Assembly (NCBI GenBank): GCA_031255615.1
Contig: JAIRSD010000128.1
Coordinates: forward strand, 1 to 8,168
Direction of reading: 5' to 3'
Length of the DNA: 8,168 nt
Source: Treponema sp.
GTDB lineage: Bacteria > Spirochaetota > Spirochaetia > Treponematales > Breznakiellaceae
Below, piece by piece: positions 4,987 through 8,168 of this stretch. Each line of letters opens with the position of its first letter. The stretch's first letter is position 1. The notes under the pieces were generated by a model. That model saw only the letters and a list, made by a program, of their open reading frames with translations, had not been told where the DNA came from and did no database searches. Position numbers and translations under genes: made by a program.

Positions 4987-5913
4987 ATGAAAAATGTTGC
5001 CCGGCTGGCGCTTTTTTTCACCCTTTCCTTTGCCGCCGTCTTTGGTTTAGCCGTCCTTATTCGTTTTTTGCAGCTTAAAATCGACATTATCCGTTCCATG
5101 CCCCCCCATGACGGGGGTCTGGACGATGAATTGCTGGCCGCCTTCCGCTGGGCCCTGCCCATGGCCCTCTACCTATCCCTGCTGTTCAGCCTTAGCTACC
5201 GGGCCCGGCGTCGAATTTTTGCCCCCGCGGCCATGCTCTGTCTTCTTATTCTGGGTTCCGGCTTCTGTTTGGGCCTCGGCGCGGGGGCGGAAAGTTTCTC
5301 CCGGCTTGCCAGGTACCTCAGCCCCCCCCAGACGCTGGGGAATCCCGGCCTTATCCTGACCCAGGCCGGCAACGCCACGGTGCTTATCCGGGACCCGGCG
5401 GATCCCTGGGGGCCCCGGGTGGTTTCCGTCCCCAATCAGTCCCTGATCTACCAGGAAATCCCCCGGAGCCCGGAGGACAAACCCATCCCCCTGCCCCCCG
5501 TCCCCTTTCGGACCAGCATGGCCTGGGTCCTGCAAAGCCTTATCCTTGACATTTCCCTCGCGAGCGGGGAGATGGTAGATCGCTTTAACCTGCTATCCGC
5601 GGGGGAAGGGATCTTCCCCCTTCTCGCCTATAGCTCCGCCCTGGTTTTCCTCCTGGTCTCCCTGTGTTTTGCCCTGAACCTCAGCAACTGGCCCCTGGCC
5701 AATCTTTTCCTGGGGGCCCTTATCTTCCGGTCCGTCCTGTCCATGGAGGTCTTCCTGGGCTTTTCCGAAGTGGAGGAGGTCCTGAACAGCCTGCTGGGGA
5801 CCTTGATCCCCCCTCCCTACACCGCCCCCCTGCTTTTTACGTCCCTGGGTTTCCTGATCTGCCTTTACAGCCTCCTGAGCTTCCTCGCCCGGAAAAGAGA
5901 TTCCCCCCTATGA
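4987..5913 (+). CDS. Polytopic inner-membrane protein of unknown function
   Basis: I do not recognise this 308-residue protein. It has six likely membrane helices in a three-plus-three pattern: about 6-28, 52-70, 78-99, then 210-230, 236-257 and 279-300. Between helices 3 and 6 lies a soluble region (about 100-205) rich in Pro, Ser and beta-type residues, with N-A-T-V-L-I-R-D and P-R-V-V-S-V-P-N. This layout recalls LptF/LptG-type permeases, but I see no sequence match. ATG 4987 is preferred to GTG 4969 because AGGA (4974-4977) lies nine bases upstream of it and the hydrophobic segment then begins properly. Its stop overlaps the next start (ATGA at 5910-5913), implying coupled translation and probably a shared complex. 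Runs of seven C (5101-5107) and eight C (5322-5329) lie in the coding sequence. Confidence 0.8.
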   Translation: MKNVARLALFFTLSFAAVFGLAVLIRFLQLKIDIIRSMPPHDGGLDDELLAAFRWALPMALYLSLLFSLSYRARRRIFAPAAMLCLLILGSGFCLGLGAGAESFSRLARYLSPPQTLGNPGLILTQAGNATVLIRDPADPWGPRVVSVPNQSLIYQEIPRSPEDKPIPLPPVPFRTSMAWVLQSLILDISLASGEMVDRFNLLSAGEGIFPLLAYSSALVFLLVSLCFALNLSNWPLANLFLGALIFRSVLSMEVFLGFSEVEEVLNSLLGTLIPPPYTAPLLFTSLGFLICLYSLLSFLARKRDSPL

Positions 5914-7844
5914 AAATCAACAAGGAAAAGCTTTTCTCCAGCCCGGCCCTCTTTGTCTATTACCTGCTGGCCGCCTCCCTGATCATCCTCGGTTTCCGCC
6001 TCCTTTTCCCCAGCCAGGGGGCTCCCCTTTCGATCTTTTCCCGGGAATGGCGTTTTACCCTGGGGATCCTGGAGCTGTTCTCCCTGCTCCCCGCCCTGGT
6101 TTTCAGCGCCCTGACCTTCCCTTTTGGATTCCAAATAGACTACAACGAGTACAAAAGTTTTTCCCCCCTTTTTCTGAAACAGTTCAGGGGGATCATCCTC
6201 ACGATTATTCTGGCCTCCATTGTCTATGCCCTGCTTTTTTTTCTGGCCCAGCCGGTGTTCCAGAACAAGCGGATCGACATGATCTACCAGGGAAGCCTCT
6301 ACCGTCTGGCCCGGGATCTCGCCGGGGATCGGGCGGGGAAGGAAAAATGGGCGGAGGCCGCCGGTTTCCTGGCTATCGCCAGGCAGATCTGGCCCGGCAG
6401 CCCTGAACTGGCGGAGCTTCGGAACAGGACCGAGATTGAACTGGAGGCGGAGCGGATTCGGCGGGAAGAAAAAGAACGGCTCCGTCTGGAAAAGAGTCAG
6501 GCCGCGGGGGACCAGAGCCTCAGGATCAGTCCGGTCCTGGAACCGGGGGATCAAAACAATCCGCCCCCCTCCCTGCCGAACCAGCGGCAGCCCTTGAATA
6601 CCGCGGAGGCCCTGGATATGGCCGCCGCCGCCGCGCGGGAGGGGCGCTACTATGACGCCCACTGGCTTGCCTCCCTGGGGGCGCGGCTTGCCCGGGCCGG
6701 GAGCCCGGAGGAGGCCGCCGCGGCCCGGGCCGCGGGCCTGGCCTGGGACCGGATCGCCTCCCTGACCCCCAACCCGGGGGAACGGGAACTCTACGCCCGC
6801 TTCCACCTGAAACAGTCCGGCTACGAGGCCATGGTGTCGGAAGACTGGATCAGGGCCTACTACATCTTCCGGGAACTGGCGGAACGAAGCCCCGGCGATC
6901 CGGATGTCAAGAATTTTCTCCGGCAAAGCGAGGAAGGCACCCGAAATATCGCCTTTTTTACCGATGAGATAACCCGCAGCGTGGGGAGCATCATAACCAA
7001 CGCGGTCTTTTCCCTGCCCTACCAGTCCCTCGACGGCGGCGTGGGCCGGGGAATCATCCGCTTTACCTCGCTTTCCCTGCATCAGGACTACGCCTACGGC
7101 CTGGGGGTTGAGTTCATCTGTTTCGACAGCGCAAACCGGCCGGAATCCCGCTTCCAGGCGCCCTACGCCAAAATCGTGCCCATGAATCTGGGGGGGCAGC
7201 CCCGGGTAGTGGTACTGATGCGGGCCCTGGACCGGGACAACAAAAACCGGCGCTGGGAGCCGGTATGGACCCCCCTGGAGGACCCCGGTTCCGGCCGCCG
7301 GACGGCGGCAGCCCCGGAATCCGAATCCGCGGGAGGATTCTTCCGGTCCCTCATCGGCGATACCCAGGTCATGCTGGATCTCAGCTTTGAAAGTTTCATC
7401 CTGCTCTGCTACACCTGGCGCGGCCTCGCCGAACCGCCGGGATCGACCGGCCGCGTATCCCCCCTGGACGGCTTCTCCCTGGGGGACCTCTTCGCCGGCT
7501 TCCAAAACCTCATCTCCTACGGCTACGCGCCCCAGGTCTTCGAGGCGGAGATCATCTACCGCCTCTGCGAACCCCTGTTTTTTCTGCCCCTGGCGGTCGC
7601 CGTCATCATCCTCGGCTGGCGCTTCCGGGCCCTGTCCCACGCCCCCTATGTCTTTGCCCCCATGCTGTTCATATTGCCCCTCGTATACTACGGACTGATC
7701 CACGTCTACCGCCACATCCTGAACATCCTGGGCATCTTTACCGTACTGAATCTGGGCTTTTCCCTTACCCTGATCATCTACGGCCTCAGCGCGGGCCTCC
7801 TCTTTGTCCTTGTCCTCGTCGTCTTTACCGCCCAGCACAGCTAA
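5910..7844 (+). CDS. Large membrane protein with internal TPR-like domain, unknown function
   Basis: I do not recognise this 644-residue protein as a named family. It starts at ATG 5910, overlapping the previous stop by four bases; the open frame further upstream is only read-through of the preceding gene in another frame. The N-terminal third has three membrane helices (about 13-33, 50-70, 93-114). Residues about 145-345 are helical with TPR-like pairs (W-A-E-A-A-G-F-L-A-I-A-R at 147-158; a second region 230-282; a third 292-345 with Y-Y-I-F-R-E-L-A-E-R-S-P-G-D-P), interrupted by a charged helix (173-198) and a Pro/Asn-rich linker (207-230). Residues about 355-455 look beta-rich (R-V-V-V-L-M-R-A-L), then a Gly/Ser-rich linker (458-478). 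Three or four helices close the protein (553-569, 578-597, 605-638). The overall plan, helices-domain-helices, echoes its partner, suggesting a two-subunit membrane complex. Confidence 0.8.
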   Translation: MKINKEKLFSSPALFVYYLLAASLIILGFRLLFPSQGAPLSIFSREWRFTLGILELFSLLPALVFSALTFPFGFQIDYNEYKSFSPLFLKQFRGIILTIILASIVYALLFFLAQPVFQNKRIDMIYQGSLYRLARDLAGDRAGKEKWAEAAGFLAIARQIWPGSPELAELRNRTEIELEAERIRREEKERLRLEKSQAAGDQSLRISPVLEPGDQNNPPPSLPNQRQPLNTAEALDMAAAAAREGRYYDAHWLASLGARLARAGSPEEAAAARAAGLAWDRIASLTPNPGERELYARFHLKQSGYEAMVSEDWIRAYYIFRELAERSPGDPDVKNFLRQSEEGTRNIAFFTDEITRSVGSIITNAVFSLPYQSLDGGVGRGIIRFTSLSLHQDYAYGLGVEFICFDSANRPESRFQAPYAKIVPMNLGGQPRVVVLMRALDRDNKNRRWEPVWTPLEDPGSGRRTAAAPESESAGGFFRSLIGDTQVMLDLSFESFILLCYTWRGLAEPPGSTGRVSPLDGFSLGDLFAGFQNLISYGYAPQVFEAEIIYRLCEPLFFLPLAVAVIILGWRFRALSHAPYVFAPMLFILPLVYYGLIHVYRHILNILGIFTVLNLGFSLTLIIYGLSAGLLFVLVLVVFTAQHS

Positions 7845-7889
7845 GTCCGCCCGCCGTCATCGATTCTTCACGATATACCGGGGGGCATA

Positions 7890-8041
7890 TTGGGCGCATT
7901 TTTTGCTGCCGCAAAAAACCGGGCTATCCGCTCCAATTCCCCGCCCCCTCCGGGGCCGGGGAATTCCGCTTCTATCCCTTGCGCTGCCCAAAAATGGCCT
8001 CCTGCCATTTTTGGGCTTGGGGTTTTGCTTCGCAAAACCCC
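7890..8041 (+). repeat. Modular hairpin repeat, copy C
   Basis: The order is as in copy A: TTGGGCGCAT (7890-7899); hairpin TTTTTTGC/GCAAAAAA (7899-7918); CCGGGCTATCCGCTCCAA (7919-7936, identical to copy A); hairpin AATTCCCC...GGGGAATT (7935-7965) with an inner CCCC/GGGG; CCGCTTCTATCCCTTGCGC (7966-7984, one base different from copy A); hairpin GCCCAAAAATGGC/GCCATTTTTGGGC (7986-8016, 13 perfect pairs, loop CTCCT); TT, then GGGGTTTTGC/GCAAAACCCC (8019-8041). Every hairpin arm differs from copy A, yet pairing is kept in each. Confidence 0.88.
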
Positions 8042-8048
8042 AGGGAAT

Positions 8049-8168
8049 GGAAACAGCCGGCCTCCTGCCGGCCTGAAGCAACGGCGTCCCTGCCGTTTTT
8101 CGCCTTCGGAGTTGCTGCACTCCGCACAGCAACTCCAATATTGGAAACAGCCGGCCTCCTGCCGGCCT
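8049..8168 (+). repeat. 26-bp direct repeat flanking two hairpins
   Basis: A 26-bp unit (beginning GGAAACAGCCGGCC) occurs at 8049-8074 and again at 8143-8168, cut by the window edge. Each contains GCCGGC/GCCGGC around loop CTCCT, the same loop as the main hairpin of copy C. Between the two units are AACGGC/GCCGTT (8080-8085 with 8092-8097, followed by T) and GGAGTTGCTG/CAGCAACTCC (8108-8117 with 8127-8136). The latter corresponds in position and flanks (GGAGT...ACTCC) to the last hairpin of copy A (1388-1415). Confidence 0.8.

Larger units (their letters stand above)
7845..8168. other. Right-end gap filled by repeat copy C and direct repeats
   Basis: After the stop at 7844 there is no supported gene to the window end. 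Bases 7845-7889 show no clear terminator. The rest is repeat copy C and a following set of hairpins and direct repeats, annotated separately. The strong T-flanked stems in copy C could in practice end transcription of the membrane-protein pair. Confidence 0.6.

Noticed and set aside
5664..5909. 82-codon N-terminal extension of the TPR membrane protein
   Set aside because: It overlaps the preceding gene in another frame; ATG 5910 in an ATGA overlap begins a proper hydrophobic N-terminus.
5865..7838. 657-codon open frame on the minus strand opposite the TPR membrane protein
   Set aside because: It mirrors the sense gene, has Gly/Gln/Asp-rich low-information sequence with no domains, and arises because GC-rich sense codons rarely give antisense stops.
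1218..8168. CRISPR array
   Set aside because: The repeats are not evenly spaced identical units with unique spacers, and no cas gene is present.
1..8168. tRNA, rRNA or known riboswitch genes
   Set aside because: I found no tRNA cloverleaf, rRNA segment or recognisable riboswitch core in either strand by eye.

Overview
The window looks like an accessory-rich stretch of a GC-rich bacterial chromosome. My best guess is a host-associated spirochaete of the Treponema lineage. The basis is indirect: gene style, the STAS-zinc ribbon gene beside a PspA gene, two large unrecognised inner-membrane proteins, and gaps packed with GC-rich hairpin repeats. No single marker gene proves it.

Layout. At the left edge (1-87, minus) is the start of a gene whose N-terminus resembles IS4-family transposases; its ribosome binding site sits inside a short inverted repeat. 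After a gene-free stretch (88-446) comes a PrsW-type intramembrane protease gene (minus, 447 to about 1118/1166). Next is a mosaic of hairpins (copy A, 1218-1415), then a small alkyltransferase-like DNA-repair gene (plus, 1528-1842), which converges on a TrmJ/SpoU-type tRNA 2'-O-methyltransferase gene (minus, 1881-2675). A 664-base gap (2676-3339) holds three AT-richer hairpins, an inverted second copy of the hairpin mosaic (copy B) and a good sigma-70-like promoter. That promoter drives a two-gene operon: a STAS-domain/zinc-ribbon protein (3340-3888) and a PspA/IM30 membrane-stress protein (3892-4587), closed by a likely intrinsic terminator. Gap 4588-4986 contains DnaA-box-like sites and a very GC-rich run. 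Two translationally coupled membrane-protein genes follow (4987-5913 and 5910-7844). A third hairpin mosaic (copy C), leading into a direct repeat, fills the right end.

How it fits together. Several genes act at the cell envelope: the PrsW-type protease, PspA, and the two polytopic membrane proteins, the second with a large TPR-like internal domain. The STAS protein probably gives the PspA operon a signalling input, but no partner kinase is in view. The repair protein and the tRNA methyltransferase are housekeeping-type genes unrelated to these.

The most unusual thing is the intergenic repeat. Three copies share short fixed 'anchor' words in the same order, while the sequences between the anchors differ from copy to copy yet each forms a hairpin. 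I do not recognise it as a named family.
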